A stretch of DNA of 64,000 nt from Psychrobacter sp. Cmf 22.2 (GCF_001921745.1 NZ_MRYA01000002.1:576378-640377), one strand, 5' to 3'; shown: positions 1 through 10,126, counted from the first letter of the stretch. Notes: generated from the sequence alone by a model not told the origin. A program made the numbers and translations.

Positions 1-82
1 CTAATTGTCCGGCGGCTTTAGTAAAACTTCCTGTTTGGGCAATCACAACGAAAGCTTTTAAATCGTTTAAGTTTTCAGACAT
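1..82 (-). CDS. LysR-family transcriptional regulator, N-terminal fragment (cut by window edge)
   Basis: Only the first 27 codons are inside the window, read leftward from an ATG at 82 with a GAGG-type ribosome site just upstream. They encode the start of a LysR helix-turn-helix, with the recognisable pattern LNDLKAFVVIAQTGSFTKAA. LysR proteins usually control a divergent neighbour, and this one diverges from the aldo/keto reductase operon that starts at 241, so it probably regulates that operon. The effector cannot be guessed from this fragment. Family assignment is fairly secure because the LysR N-terminus is very characteristic. Confidence 0.75.
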   Translation of the reverse strand, partial: MSENLNDLKAFVVIAQTGSFTKAAGQL

Positions 83-116
83 TTCCCACCTCAAAATAAA
101 AATGACATTTTTTTTG

Positions 117-134
117 TTAATTAAGTGTAATTAA
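117..134. promoter_or_regulatory. Candidate LysR operator in divergent promoter
   Basis: An inverted repeat with perfect 7-bp arms (TTAATTA and TAATTAA) around a 4-bp spacer lies in the 158-bp gap between the divergent LysR gene and the aldo/keto reductase. It fits the T-N11-A form of LysR boxes. Position and symmetry support it; specificity is inferred. Confidence 0.45.
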
Positions 135-231
135 TCAAATATTTATATAAATGTAATCGAATTTACCTAACTAATATATTGTTTATTGTTAGGGTATAGT
201 GGATTTTCAGTCAATACTATATACGTGATGA

Positions 232-1092
<861 letters not shown>

Positions 1093-1113
1093 ACGTAAAA
1101 TTTAGGAGAGATC

Positions 1114-2163
1114 ATGAAAGTTTTACAAACCATTTTAATGTCGGCAATGATCACAACTTCAGGTGCAGCTATTGCAGCAGATAAAAAGGACAATCCTTTT
1201 GACTTAGTCTATGGTGGTGCAATTACTGAAAATATCAAAGGTCAGGTCAATATTCATCCAGTCAGTTATAAACTCAATGGTCTGGATATTGTTGCCAATG
1301 TCTATACCCCAGCCAACTATGATGCAAATAAGAAATATCCTGCGGTTGTAGTAGCACATCCGAATGGCGGCGTTAAAGAACAAGTTGCAGGGTTATATGC
1401 TCAGCGTTTGGCTGAACAAGGTTATATCACCATCACCGCTGATGCAGCTTATCAGGGTGGAAGTGGTGGTCAGCCTCGTAGTGTTGATAAACCTGCAAAT
1501 CGTATTGAAGACGTACACGGTATGGCAGATTTTATTACCCAATATACAGGGGTAGATAACAACCGTTTGGGCTTACTTGGGATTTGTGGCGGTGGAGGCT
1601 ATTCATTGGCAGCCGCAGAAACAGATAAACGTTTTAAAGTAGTGGCGACTTTAAGTATGTTCAATTCTGGAAGAGTACGTCGTAACGGCTTTATGGATTC
1701 GCAGCTAGATACTATTCAACAGCGTTTAAAACAAGCCACGGATGCTCGTGCTCAAGAAGCTAAAGGAGGCGATGTTCTCTATGCAGGCGATGCAGATATG
1801 ACCGATGAGCAAATTGCTGCACTACCATTTGAAATGTATCGTCAAGGTTATGAATACTATTGGAGAACGCATGCTCATCCAAATTCAACCTTTAAATACA
1901 CCATGAGCAGTTTACTTGATTTGATGCGTTGGGATGCCACTGATCAAATTGAATTGATCAATCAGCCATTACTGATGATTGCAGGTAGTAAGGCAGACAG
2001 CCTTTATATGACCGAAGATGCTTTTGCCAAAGCCACCGGCACAAAAGATAAAACCTTATTTAAGATTCCAAATGCTACGCATATTGAAACCTATTGGAAG
2101 CCTGAGTACGTCAAGCAGGCAATGAATCAATTGACTGCATTTTATGGCAAAACGCTGAAATAG
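1114..2163 (+). CDS. Secreted alpha/beta hydrolase, dienelactone-hydrolase/YcjY-like
   Basis: The 349-residue product starts with a signal peptide (about residues 1-22, ending AAIAA). An alpha/beta-hydrolase domain follows, with an early HPNGG segment and the nucleophile elbow GICGGGGY near residue 156, where Cys stands in place of the usual Ser as in dienelactone hydrolases. A likely catalytic Asp lies in the GSKADS segment and a His in the late ATHIETY segment. Location is predicted to be periplasmic. It begins 21 bp after the aldo/keto reductase with a TAGGAGAG ribosome site, so the two are co-transcribed. The substrate is unknown. Confidence 0.8.
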   Translation: MKVLQTILMSAMITTSGAAIAADKKDNPFDLVYGGAITENIKGQVNIHPVSYKLNGLDIVANVYTPANYDANKKYPAVVVAHPNGGVKEQVAGLYAQRLAEQGYITITADAAYQGGSGGQPRSVDKPANRIEDVHGMADFITQYTGVDNNRLGLLGICGGGGYSLAAAETDKRFKVVATLSMFNSGRVRRNGFMDSQLDTIQQRLKQATDARAQEAKGGDVLYAGDADMTDEQIAALPFEMYRQGYEYYWRTHAHPNSTFKYTMSSLLDLMRWDATDQIELINQPLLMIAGSKADSLYMTEDAFAKATGTKDKTLFKIPNATHIETYWKPEYVKQAMNQLTAFYGKTLK

Positions 2164-2252
2164 AAAAATTTGTGCTTTGCATAATGAAGGCAGTGATTTG
2201 ATAAGTTTCCTTGAATCATTGCTTTATTACTTAAACAGGGATGATAGAACAT

Positions 2253-3389
2253 ATGATAAGAAATCAAGTGTATGCCTTATTTTTGATGGGTTCCCTTTCA
2301 GCTATGGTCTGGGCAGATGATAAAATGGAGCAACAGATCACTCTAGCAGATCAGCTTGATACTCAATCTGCGCCTGCCAGTAATTTTTCAGGACAAGCCA
2401 ACTTTGCCCGTTTTCCTGTGATACCCTCACAAGGTGATGTTGCACCAGCTGTCGTCAATTTTGCAGCAGGTACGATCACTCATTGGCATAGCCATCCACA
2501 TGGCCAGTATTTGATTGTGACAGAGGGCGAGGGACGTACGCAAGAATGGGGTAAGCCCATTCAGACTATTAATAAGGGCGATACTATCTGGTGTCCACCC
2601 AATGTCAAACATTGGCATGGTGCAAGCGAGTATAGCCCAATGTCGCATATTGCGATTAGTCCTGTTGCCAAAGATGGTGAAAGCGTCACATGGCTGGAAA
2701 AAGTGAATTTGCCGGCTCAACTGCAAACGTCAGCACAGCCTAAAGCAAATACCTCTGTGATATTAAGCCAGAAGCAACTCAGTTTGATTCCGATTGCAGC
2801 CTTTAATGCGACAGGCAATCTTGAGAAGCTTAAACCAGCATTAGTCAAAGGATTGGAAAACGGTTTAACAGTAAATGAAATCAAGGAAGTTTTTGCCCAT
2901 CAATATGCTTATGCTGGTTTTCCACGTGCATTAAATGGAATGCTAACTTTTAAAAGCTTATTGGAGGAACGTGAAAAACAGGGTATTAAGGATGTACAAG
3001 GTGCAATACCAAGCACTTTGACAAGTGATACCAATTACTATCAATTGGGTATAGAGCGACTCGCTTATTTGAATAAAACATCTATCAAAGACAATACAAA
3101 ACCGCTATTTGAAAATTTCTCACCAACGATGGATTATGCTTTAAAAGCCCATTTGTTTGGTTATTTATTTAGCCGAGATAATTTATCGCCTTTAGAACGT
3201 GAGTTAGTGGTAGTCAGTACTTTATCAGCGCTCGGTGATGTCAATGCTCAACTGCGTTCGCACTTAAGAATCACCCGCAATTTAGGTGTGAATAATACTC
3301 AGATGCAAAAAATTGTAGCTACTTTACAGCAATCCATTGGGGTAGATTTGGCAAACAACACCCAAAGTGTTTTACAGCAACTACAATAA
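2253..3389 (+). CDS. Secreted cupin / carboxymuconolactone-decarboxylase fusion
   Basis: The protein joins two folds. The N-terminal half, after a signal peptide ending AMVWA, is a cupin with metal-binding His residues in HWHSHPHGQY and a second set in PPNVKHWHG. The C-terminal half resembles carboxymuconolactone decarboxylase/AhpD, seen in EVFAHQYAYAGFPRALN and again in LSPLERELVVVSTLSALG, where small-molecule or peroxide chemistry is typical. Another in-frame ATG lies at 2241; the start at 2253 gives the cleaner signal peptide. Such fusions often accompany aldo/keto reductases and flavodoxins in LysR-controlled operons of Moraxellaceae and Pseudomonas. The exact reaction is unknown. Confidence 0.78.
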   Translation: MIRNQVYALFLMGSLSAMVWADDKMEQQITLADQLDTQSAPASNFSGQANFARFPVIPSQGDVAPAVVNFAAGTITHWHSHPHGQYLIVTEGEGRTQEWGKPIQTINKGDTIWCPPNVKHWHGASEYSPMSHIAISPVAKDGESVTWLEKVNLPAQLQTSAQPKANTSVILSQKQLSLIPIAAFNATGNLEKLKPALVKGLENGLTVNEIKEVFAHQYAYAGFPRALNGMLTFKSLLEEREKQGIKDVQGAIPSTLTSDTNYYQLGIERLAYLNKTSIKDNTKPLFENFSPTMDYALKAHLFGYLFSRDNLSPLERELVVVSTLSALGDVNAQLRSHLRITRNLGVNNTQMQKIVATLQQSIGVDLANNTQSVLQQLQ

Positions 3390-3405
3390 CGGAGAGCTTG
3401 AAAAA

Positions 3406-4506
3406 ATGACCAATACAACATTCATATTCAGAAACACACTGATTTCGATCTGTCTTGCAGGCATTATTTCAGGCTGTTCGATCAGTCCACATCAGTCCAC
3501 TGCTTTAAGTATAGCTGAGCAAGGAAACTTCGCTGCAGGTGGTAAAGTAATTCAAAGTGCAGGTCAGTTTGACGATAAACAACTCTTTAACCCACAAGGT
3601 CAAACTTTGCATGGTGATCATGCTTCAGTGTTTTATCAAATTCCTGAACATGCTCGTTCTTATCCATTGGTGTTTTTACATGGTGCTGGTCAATCGGCAA
3701 AAACTTGGGGAACTACTCCTGATGGTCGTGAGGGATTTCAAGAGATTTTCCTACGTCAGAATTTCCCAGTTTACGTCGTTGATCAACCACGTAGAGGACA
3801 AGCAGGACAATCTACCGTAGCAGCCGAAGTACCTGCTACTACCCTTGATCAGGCTTTGTTTAATATGTTCCGTATAGGACAATATCCAAACTTCTTTAAG
3901 GGTGTACAGTTCTCGCAAGATCCAGCCGCTTTAAACCAATACTTTCGTCAAATGACACCGAATACGGGTGCTTATGACGAACAAGTTATTAGCGATGCAA
4001 TGGTTGAAGTTTTAAAAAGATCAGGTGATGCAGTGCTGATTACTCACTCACAAGGCGGTGGGCCAGGTTGGTGGACAGCTATCAAATCGGATCAGGTCAA
4101 AGGTATCGTTGCCTATGAGCCAGGTAGTGGTTTTGTTTTTCCTGAAAATGAGCTGCCTGAGCCGATGCCGAGCGCCACAGGCACATTAACGGCCACCCCT
4201 GTAAAAATGGCAGAGTTTCAGAAGCTGACCAAAACGCCGATCATTATTTATTATGGCGATAATATTCCAACTGAAAAAAATGGCTATGCAGGACAAGAAT
4301 ACGCAGGGCAGGACAACTGGCGTGTACGCCTAAAAATGGCGCAGCTTTGGGTAGATAAAATCAATCAGCATGGCGGTAATGCGCAGTTGGTACATTTGCC
4401 TGATATTGGTATTTATGGAAATACTCATTTCCCATTTTCAGATTTAAACAGTCAGCAGATTGCAGAACTACTATCGCAATGGCTCAAGCAAAATAAACTG
4501 GATTAA
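3406..4506 (+). CDS. Alpha/beta-hydrolase lipoprotein
   Basis: The start at 3406 has a GGAGAG ribosome site 8 bp upstream and yields a lipoprotein signal peptide with lipobox IISGC (Cys at about residue 24). The mature part is an alpha/beta hydrolase: an oxyanion-region HGAGQ near residue 87, the nucleophile elbow HSQGG near residue 210, and a late His in NTHFPF. It is likely membrane-anchored in the periplasm. It follows the cupin/CMD gene by 16 bp in the same operon. Similar proteins are annotated only as esterase or hydrolase, and no substrate can be named. Confidence 0.78.
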   Translation: MTNTTFIFRNTLISICLAGIISGCSISPHQSTALSIAEQGNFAAGGKVIQSAGQFDDKQLFNPQGQTLHGDHASVFYQIPEHARSYPLVFLHGAGQSAKTWGTTPDGREGFQEIFLRQNFPVYVVDQPRRGQAGQSTVAAEVPATTLDQALFNMFRIGQYPNFFKGVQFSQDPAALNQYFRQMTPNTGAYDEQVISDAMVEVLKRSGDAVLITHSQGGGPGWWTAIKSDQVKGIVAYEPGSGFVFPENELPEPMPSATGTLTATPVKMAEFQKLTKTPIIIYYGDNIPTEKNGYAGQEYAGQDNWRVRLKMAQLWVDKINQHGGNAQLVHLPDIGIYGNTHFPFSDLNSQQIAELLSQWLKQNKLD

Positions 4507-4521
4507 TTGAGAGGGAATACT

Positions 4522-5217
4522 ATGTCAATCACGTTGCGGATGATGTGGATATTCCTGTGCACACTCTGCCTAACTGCTTGTCCAACAAGTGCAGAAAATA
4601 CAGGAATAGCACAAAATATGGAACCATCTCCTAATACCACTATGGATGGTGATAGCAAAGCCCTGATTGTTTATTTGTCCCGAACTAAAAATACCGAAGC
4701 ACTTGCTAAAATGGTGCAAGAAAAAGTCGGTGGAGAGTTGGTTGCTTTAGAGTTACAAAGACCTTATCCAAAAAATTATCAAGCCATTGTCAGTCAGGTT
4801 GATCAGGAAAATGAGGATGGTTATTTGCCACCATTAAAAACTCAAATTACAGATATTGGGCAATACGATATCATTTTTGTTGGTTACCCAACATGGGATA
4901 TGCAGTTGCCGCCACCGATCAAAAGTTTCTTAAATCAATATAAAGTCGATTTGAATGGCAAAATAATTGTGCCATTCAATAATAATGCAGGCTATGGCAT
5001 GGGGCAGAGTCTTGCCCAGTTCAGCCAGTATTGTAAAGACTGTCAAATCATGCAAAGTATTGAGCTGCGAGGTGGAATTGAACGAGATGGCGTTTTATTT
5101 GTAATGGAAGGGGAAAGAGCCAGTCAAGCCAAAACTGAAATCACTCAATGGCTGCAAAACTTGTCAACAAGCTCCCCAGTGATACAACAGCTATTGCAAA
5201 AACAATCGGCGAACTAA
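4522..5217 (+). CDS. Flavodoxin-domain lipoprotein
   Basis: The start at 4522 follows a GAGAGGG ribosome site and gives a short lipoprotein signal with lipobox LTAC (Cys at about residue 20). The rest is a long-chain flavodoxin fold: an FMN phosphate-binding loop in LIVYLSRTKNTEALAKM, then YDIIFVGYPTWDMQLPPPI, which is the flavin-contacting W/D loop of flavodoxin_4 proteins, and NNNAGYGMGQS. It could donate electrons to a partner in the same operon. A surface-tethered flavodoxin is unusual but recurs in this gene neighbourhood. It begins 15 bp after the hydrolase gene. Confidence 0.8.
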   Translation: MSITLRMMWIFLCTLCLTACPTSAENTGIAQNMEPSPNTTMDGDSKALIVYLSRTKNTEALAKMVQEKVGGELVALELQRPYPKNYQAIVSQVDQENEDGYLPPLKTQITDIGQYDIIFVGYPTWDMQLPPPIKSFLNQYKVDLNGKIIVPFNNNAGYGMGQSLAQFSQYCKDCQIMQSIELRGGIERDGVLFVMEGERASQAKTEITQWLQNLSTSSPVIQQLLQKQSAN

Positions 5218-5252
5218 GTTGTTTTATTTCTACAATCCATTGAGTCTTTAAA

Positions 5253-5618
5253 ATGTCTGTTTCTTCTTCTCGTTCCCAAAATCTTAATGCCACATTAAAA
5301 CCCTCAAGCTGGTTTTTTATGGCGATTTTGGGTGCATTAATGGCTTTTACCTCGCTCTCAACCGATATTTATTTGCCTGCAATGCCGCAGATGGCGCATG
5401 AATTAAATGGAAATGTTGAGCTGACGGTTACAGGGTTTCTGGCTGGGTTTGCATTGGCACAGTTGATATGGGGGCCGATAAGTGACCGTATCGGAAGAAA
5501 GTTTCCTTTATTTATTGGTATGGTTCTTTTTGTGATTGGCTCCATTGGTTGTGCGTTGTCACAAACAATTGAACAGATTGTATTTTGGCGAGTATTTCAA
5601 GCCTTTGGTGGAAGATAA
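5253..5618 (+). pseudogene. Bcr/CflA-type multidrug MFS transporter, truncated
   Basis: The 121-codon reading frame matches the start of a Bcr/CflA drug:H+ antiporter: TM1 with STDIYLPAMPQM, the loop motif GPISDRIGRKFP, and TM4 with FWRVFQAFGG. Family members are about 400 residues with 12 helices. Here the frame keeps family sequence up to the two glycines and then reads Arg and a stop, and the following DNA does not resume the gene. So it is cut after about four helices and should be non-functional. The cut lies 118 bp from a phage-type integrase gene, suggesting a recombination junction near 5613. Confidence 0.82.
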
Positions 5619-5736
5619 AATAATTAATAAGTTTGAAAAAATTGAAAATCATTCTGATCAAAAGCTAATTGGTAATGACTGAATTTATAGCTGAGTATAA
5701 ACATATACCGATCCTAGTTTTGAACTCTATGATTGC

Positions 5737-7008
5737 TCATTTGAAATGACCTCGCAGCTCATCTACATAATTTGCCCAATCTTGCATCATCTGCACCCTA
5801 GTATCGATTTCATCAAGTCTGTTATAAGCCCCGCCATGTGTGTCTTTGATACGATGACCTAGTTGTAATTCTGTGACGATATCTGAATAGCGTAACTCAG
5901 GCTGTTCCATGAGCAAAGTTTTAGCCGATGCTCGAAATCCATGCGCACATTGCACGTCTTTATATCCGAGCCGATGAAAAACCTGTACCAACGTCGCTTT
6001 ACTGATATAAGCATTACTTGAACCACGCATCGAGGCAAATACATATTCTTTATGCCCAGTAATTGAATAAATATTTCGTAATCGCGCAATTACTTGCTTG
6101 GCTAAGGGGACGACTAAGTGCGAGACCATATCATCGCGACCTTCGCCCTTGGTCGGGGAGAACGCCCATACATCATTGTCCCAATCGATGTCATCCCAAC
6201 GCATTGAGCGCAGATCGATACTACGTACAAATACATACGGCAGTAGGTTCATAGCCTCTAGTGTCATCTTACTTGCGCCTTTAAAGTTGGACATATCCTT
6301 TAAGAGAGTTGCGAATTGCTCTGGTTTGGTGATGGCTGGTAAGTGATTGCCTGAGCTGGCAGGTGCAAGCTCACCACGGGTATCAATTGCCACATTTCTA
6401 TCGCATAACCCTCGAGCAACAGCGAATGAAAACACTTTTTCAGTATATAAACGAGTGCTCGCCCCAACGAAAGTCGCTTGATTATCATTGTTTTGAATCG
6501 ACTCGCACACACTTAGTATCATCTCGCTAGTGATATCGTCCATTCTTAAACCACCAATTTCTTGGCACATATATCCTAGGCATAAATCCCAAAACTTGAG
6601 GGTTGACTCACTATATGATGGTTTTTTAGATTTACCTTGATTGCGACCTGATGTTTTGTGTTCTCGCCATGCTTGGGCAATGTCAGAAAATGGTGCATTT
6701 TTTAGGTGAGTATATTTGTTGGTTTGCTCTTTTTGCTGGATAGCTTTAGGGTCAGAGCCTTTGGCGACCATATCAAGGATAGTGTCTGCTTTATACTTAA
6801 CCTCATGTAGACTGATATCCTCAATCTTACCCAGCATCATCCTAGGGCGTTTGCCATCTATATGCGGATGTGAATACCGCAAGTAGTATTCCTTTTTACC
6901 ATTTGGATAAATGCGCAGGCTTAAACCAGCCACACCTGAGACACTGACCGAATAATCCTTGTCTCGGCATTCAAGCTTATTGATATCGTTTGCATTATTG
7001 ATAGTCAT
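5737..7008 (-). CDS. P4-type tyrosine-recombinase integrase
   Basis: This 423-residue protein carries an N-terminal DUF4102 arm-binding domain (GLSLRIYPNGKKEYYLRYS), a central SAM-like core-binding domain, and a C-terminal catalytic domain. The tyrosine-recombinase residues are visible: Arg in RSIDLRSMRW, HGFR in the HxxR box, a later His in LGHRIKD, and a Tyr in GAYNRLDE. It looks full length. Transcription runs leftward, away from its probable attachment side near 7.1 kb, so any element it mobilised would extend to the left across the broken MFS gene and the AKR operon. Confidence 0.9.
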   Translation of the reverse strand: MTINNANDINKLECRDKDYSVSVSGVAGLSLRIYPNGKKEYYLRYSHPHIDGKRPRMMLGKIEDISLHEVKYKADTILDMVAKGSDPKAIQQKEQTNKYTHLKNAPFSDIAQAWREHKTSGRNQGKSKKPSYSESTLKFWDLCLGYMCQEIGGLRMDDITSEMILSVCESIQNNDNQATFVGASTRLYTEKVFSFAVARGLCDRNVAIDTRGELAPASSGNHLPAITKPEQFATLLKDMSNFKGASKMTLEAMNLLPYVFVRSIDLRSMRWDDIDWDNDVWAFSPTKGEGRDDMVSHLVVPLAKQVIARLRNIYSITGHKEYVFASMRGSSNAYISKATLVQVFHRLGYKDVQCAHGFRASAKTLLMEQPELRYSDIVTELQLGHRIKDTHGGAYNRLDEIDTRVQMMQDWANYVDELRGHFK

Positions 7009-7133
7009 GATGTGTATCCTTAATTTATCTAAGATAGATGAGTTATGATTATTGATCTGATATCTATATGCTGAGGTCCAGAGTAATCTTTTAGTAGGTA
7101 TTCCAAGTTAAGGAAAGCCGCAAGGAGTATTGT

Positions 7134-7152
7134 TGGACACTGTCATGGACAC
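7134..7152. repeat. Direct repeat TGGACAC x2 upstream of integrase
   Basis: TGGACAC occurs twice with 5 bp between copies, about 125 bp upstream of the integrase start. Short direct repeats like this are typical arm-type integrase sites near an attachment site. That role is inferred from position. Confidence 0.4.
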
Positions 7153-7206
7153 TAGTATTCGCTAACATTATTAGTAAAACCTTATATAATAATAGTTTTA
7201 ACACTA

Positions 7207-7237
7207 AATTATCCCCAAGTGAAGGTTGGGGATAATT
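7207..7237. repeat. Perfect inverted repeat, 12-bp arms
   Basis: The arms AATTATCCCCAA and TTGGGGATAATT flank a 7-nt loop. There is no T-run on either side, so it is not a standard terminator. It may be a protein-binding palindrome or the stem of a small RNA in the gene-free region. Confidence 0.6.
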
Positions 7238-7394
7238 ATAGTATAGTGGAGAAAGAAGGAGTAAGCTATTTTTTTGTTGATATATATGGCGTTTGAAGGA
7301 ATAAACTTCACATAGGCTAAAAGTAAGAGTTCTCTTTGCTATTGGCAATAGAGTCCTTCGGCATATTTGCACGAAAAACCGTGCTCCTGTACTC

Positions 7395-7435
7395 GCACAG
7401 AATAGCTTAATCAGGGTGATAGTGCTGTTCTGTGC
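7395..7435. repeat. Inverted repeat, 12-bp arms (11 of 12 match)
   Basis: GCACAGAATAGC pairs with GCTGTTCTGTGC across a 17-nt loop, with one G-T wobble. It has no T-run. Function is unknown; it is the second strong hairpin beside the integrase. Confidence 0.5.
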
Positions 7436-8368
7436 AAATTTGGAAGGTATCAAACCAATGCTTTAGATTAAGATATTTCAGTAAGAACGAGAGATGTTAG
7501 AAAATACCAATGAATGTCTCACTAATCAGGAAGGCTCTTTTGGTGACTCTAAATAAAAACGTATTACAACGTAGTTAGCTATGATAATAGCAGCTATAAG
7601 GTGTATATAGACTTGGACTTACTGAGATGCCAAGTAGGAGCATTATCAGAGCTTGTGTACGTTCTTATCAATGATATAGAGTAATAGGCATCCACAAGGG
7701 TTATTGCTTTTACTTTGAGCTGATTGTTACTTGGTGGCGAATGCTTCTGTACCTAACGTAGTTCAAGCACATTCGCATTAATGAGGAAGTCGGCTAAGCT
7801 ACCAACAATCGATTGATGAGTAATTTGATTATTAGATGATGATTAGGAATGACAGATTATTCATAGGGATTATTGTGCCGTATGAAGGTAGTAAACTTAG
7901 CAATGATGAATAGAACAAGTTTATCAAACAGGTTAACTAGCGACATAGTTTAATACGTTAAGTTCGATTACAAATACAATAGGATCAGTGATAGCTCTGT
8001 ACATTGACTCCTTAAGACAGCTTAGCTAGTAATTGTATTAGTGTTGATGAAGATGACTTTATGAATAGTTAGTAGGTATGAGAATTAATCAATCATCAAC
8101 CAATCTTGATAAGGATTTATCATATAATCATAACTCCATGAACTTATTGTACGGTAGCCTTAGTTTAACATAATATACATTATGCGAAAACAAACCAATA
8201 GTCTTAACAGTTGAGAATACTATCTTCAATGACGATTAACTATCATCAATTGACGTTTATTTTGTTTGTGCGAACAACATCTTTATTTTGATAGCCAAAC
8301 CAAATCTACTAATTTACTATTTATACTTTTACCGTGAAAAATTCAGTTACAGCGTTAAGGATATTTTT

Positions 8369-9058
8369 ATGACTCATTCATCTTTTTTATTCTCACAACT
8401 AAGCACGGCCAAATTATTTACTCTCAAATCATCAATCGCTGCTTGTAGTTTTCTTATTGCGCTAGCGTTGCCTGGTTGTCAATCTCAGATGATTACTGAC
8501 AAACCTACAGCAGGTATTTCAATTGACACTCCAAGGTTTAATACACAAGCTGACAGTAAAACGCTCACGCTGAACTATGCCAAAGATATAAAGACTGCAT
8601 TGGCTCAGCAAGATTATGAAGCGCTTATTCCATATATCCATCCGACACGCGGTGTGCGCTTCTCAATGTATGCTTACATCCAGCCTGAATCTGATAAAGT
8701 CTTTAGCCGTGAGCAATATGTGCAATACCTTAATGAATCCGACATTCGTTTTACTTGGGGACAAAAAGACGGTACTGGCAAGCTGTATATCACGCCTTTA
8801 CCAGACTATCTTAAAAATTGGATTCAAGCGGATTATTTTGACACTCAGACAGCGACTATCAACCATACCTTAGCCTCAGGAAACAGCATTAACAACATTG
8901 ATAAAATCTATCAAAATTCAGATTATGTCGAGTTTTATAACCCTGGTGTCGATCCTCAGTTTGGTGGCTTAGACTGGCGAGCGCTGCGTCTGGTATTCGA
9001 TGACTATCAAGGTAAGCGTTACCTAGTCGCTATTATCAGTGACCAATGGACGATATAA
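8369..9058 (+). CDS. Hypothetical lipoprotein
   Basis: The start at 8369 has a GTTAAGGAT ribosome site and gives a signal peptide with lipobox LPGC (Cys at about residue 36). The remaining part of the 229-residue protein has no motif I can name, but reads as a compact, soluble, extracytoplasmic domain. It includes a YIHPTRGVRFS segment and a C-terminal FDDYQGKRYLVAIISDQWTI strand-rich tail, which is reminiscent of periplasmic domains of unknown function. An earlier in-frame ATG at 8288 is less likely because it lacks a ribosome site. It stands alone, with no obvious operon partner. Confidence 0.75.
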   Translation: MTHSSFLFSQLSTAKLFTLKSSIAACSFLIALALPGCQSQMITDKPTAGISIDTPRFNTQADSKTLTLNYAKDIKTALAQQDYEALIPYIHPTRGVRFSMYAYIQPESDKVFSREQYVQYLNESDIRFTWGQKDGTGKLYITPLPDYLKNWIQADYFDTQTATINHTLASGNSINNIDKIYQNSDYVEFYNPGVDPQFGGLDWRALRLVFDDYQGKRYLVAIISDQWTI

Positions 9059-9147
9059 AAGTTACTCTATTTTCGAGATAGTCAACATATATTCGTTTTT
9101 GTGCATGTTGAGACCAATTACTTCTGTACAGCTTTTATAAATATAAC

Positions 9148-9891
9148 CTACATAGGTGTCTGGCGAAAAAACTTCACCATAATGTCATAAATATCAGGAT
9201 AAGCATCGATTAGTTTTTGCGGAGTTTCAAAAAACACTTCGCTAAGCACAGCAAAAAACTCCGCCGGATTGGTCGCGCCATAACGATCAAGACCTGACTT
9301 ACGATGCTTTTGAAAGTCTTCAAAATCGCGGCTCATAATTTTCGTCCAGCGCGTCGGATCCATATCAGGCTGCATGGGCGGAAAGCCATTGGCGCGGCCA
9401 TTTAACATATCGATCTTATGCACAAACTCATGAATGACGACATTGTGACCATCGCGCTCGCCTGAGTGCTTAGCGTCTTTCCATGATAAAACGACAGGTC
9501 CACGCTGCCACGCCTCCCCGCTTCGATGTTGCTGGCCTTCATGAACGATACCGAACTCGTCTGTAGTGGTATTATCACTCTTATATGAGCCGTTATAGAT
9601 GATGACTGAAGACCAGCCTTTATACCATTCAAGTCCTAAATTCAATATCGGCAGGCACGCTTGCAAAGCGATAGACAGTCTGACTTTATCAGTTACCTCA
9701 AAGCCCTGAGCGCCTATGATAGACTTGTCGTCCAAAAACAACGTTGCCAAATCAAAAAGACGAGTGAGATCTTCTTTACTTAGTCTATCTAGGATCACAA
9801 TGCGCTTGGCTGCACGCATCCAGTCTTCGGTAGTAAAGTCGCTGTTATCAAGTACGCGCTGCTCACGCCAGTCTTTTATTATCTCAAACAT
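9148..9891 (-). CDS. mtfA: MtfA-type zinc peptidase
   Basis: The 247-residue protein matches MtfA (DUF980/peptidase family M90). It has the zinc-binding motif HEFVHKIDMLNG near residues 154-165 and the third-ligand region NPAEFFAVLSEVFFETP, with Glu near residue 212. In E. coli MtfA binds the glucose repressor Mlc and has aminopeptidase activity, linking it to phosphotransferase-system control. No Mlc or PTS gene is visible here, so the role in this host may differ. It appears cytosolic and may be transcribed with the small gene just upstream (9929-10126). Confidence 0.9.
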   Translation of the reverse strand: MFEIIKDWREQRVLDNSDFTTEDWMRAAKRIVILDRLSKEDLTRLFDLATLFLDDKSIIGAQGFEVTDKVRLSIALQACLPILNLGLEWYKGWSSVIIYNGSYKSDNTTTDEFGIVHEGQQHRSGEAWQRGPVVLSWKDAKHSGERDGHNVVIHEFVHKIDMLNGRANGFPPMQPDMDPTRWTKIMSRDFEDFQKHRKSGLDRYGATNPAEFFAVLSEVFFETPQKLIDAYPDIYDIMVKFFRQTPM

Positions 9892-9928
9892 GGTTTTTAT
9901 CCTTCATTGATTCAATTTATTAAGACAA

Positions 9929-10126
9929 TTAAACCCTATCTATCGCATCTATTCGCTGCATGATGTTATCAATCAAATTGAGGACAGCGTTGATATTCAT
10001 ATAGTGCTTGATATCGTTATGGTCTAACGCGTGCCAACATGTCAGCGCCCTGCTCTGTTTTTCATTTTTACAAATAAAGACTAATACAGGCGCCTTAAAA
10101 ATATAAGGATCAAGGTAGAGCTGCAT
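9929..10126 (-). CDS. Small hypothetical protein
   Basis: A 65-residue frame lies 37 bp upstream of mtfA on the same strand. It has a beta-strand-like PVLVFICKN segment and a helical C-terminus with INAVLNLIDNIMQRID. There is no signal peptide and no known motif. The ribosome site is weak (TAAAG). It could be a conserved companion of mtfA or a chance frame; composition and position slightly favour a real gene. Confidence 0.4.
   Translation of the reverse strand: MQLYLDPYIFKAPVLVFICKNEKQSRALTCWHALDHNDIKHYMNINAVLNLIDNIMQRIDAIDRV

Larger units (their letters stand above)
7009..8368. other. 1.36-kb region without a convincing gene
   Basis: This stretch separates the integrase from the next chromosomal gene. 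It is AT-rich and full of stop codons. One leftward 120-codon open frame (7091-7453) has no recognisable domain or good ribosome site and overlaps two hairpins, so it is not called. No tRNA or tmRNA 3' end, the usual target of P4-type integrases, is visible. It may be decayed island DNA or may hold an attachment site and small RNAs. Confidence 0.6.

Noticed and set aside
7091..7453. 120-codon leftward open frame beside integrase
   Set aside because: No domain, no ribosome site and it overlaps strong hairpins; the protein has an odd Leu-rich composition.
7009..8368. tRNA or tmRNA target of the P4-type integrase
   Set aside because: No T-loop GGTTCGA-type sequence, no CCA end and no tmRNA signature were found.
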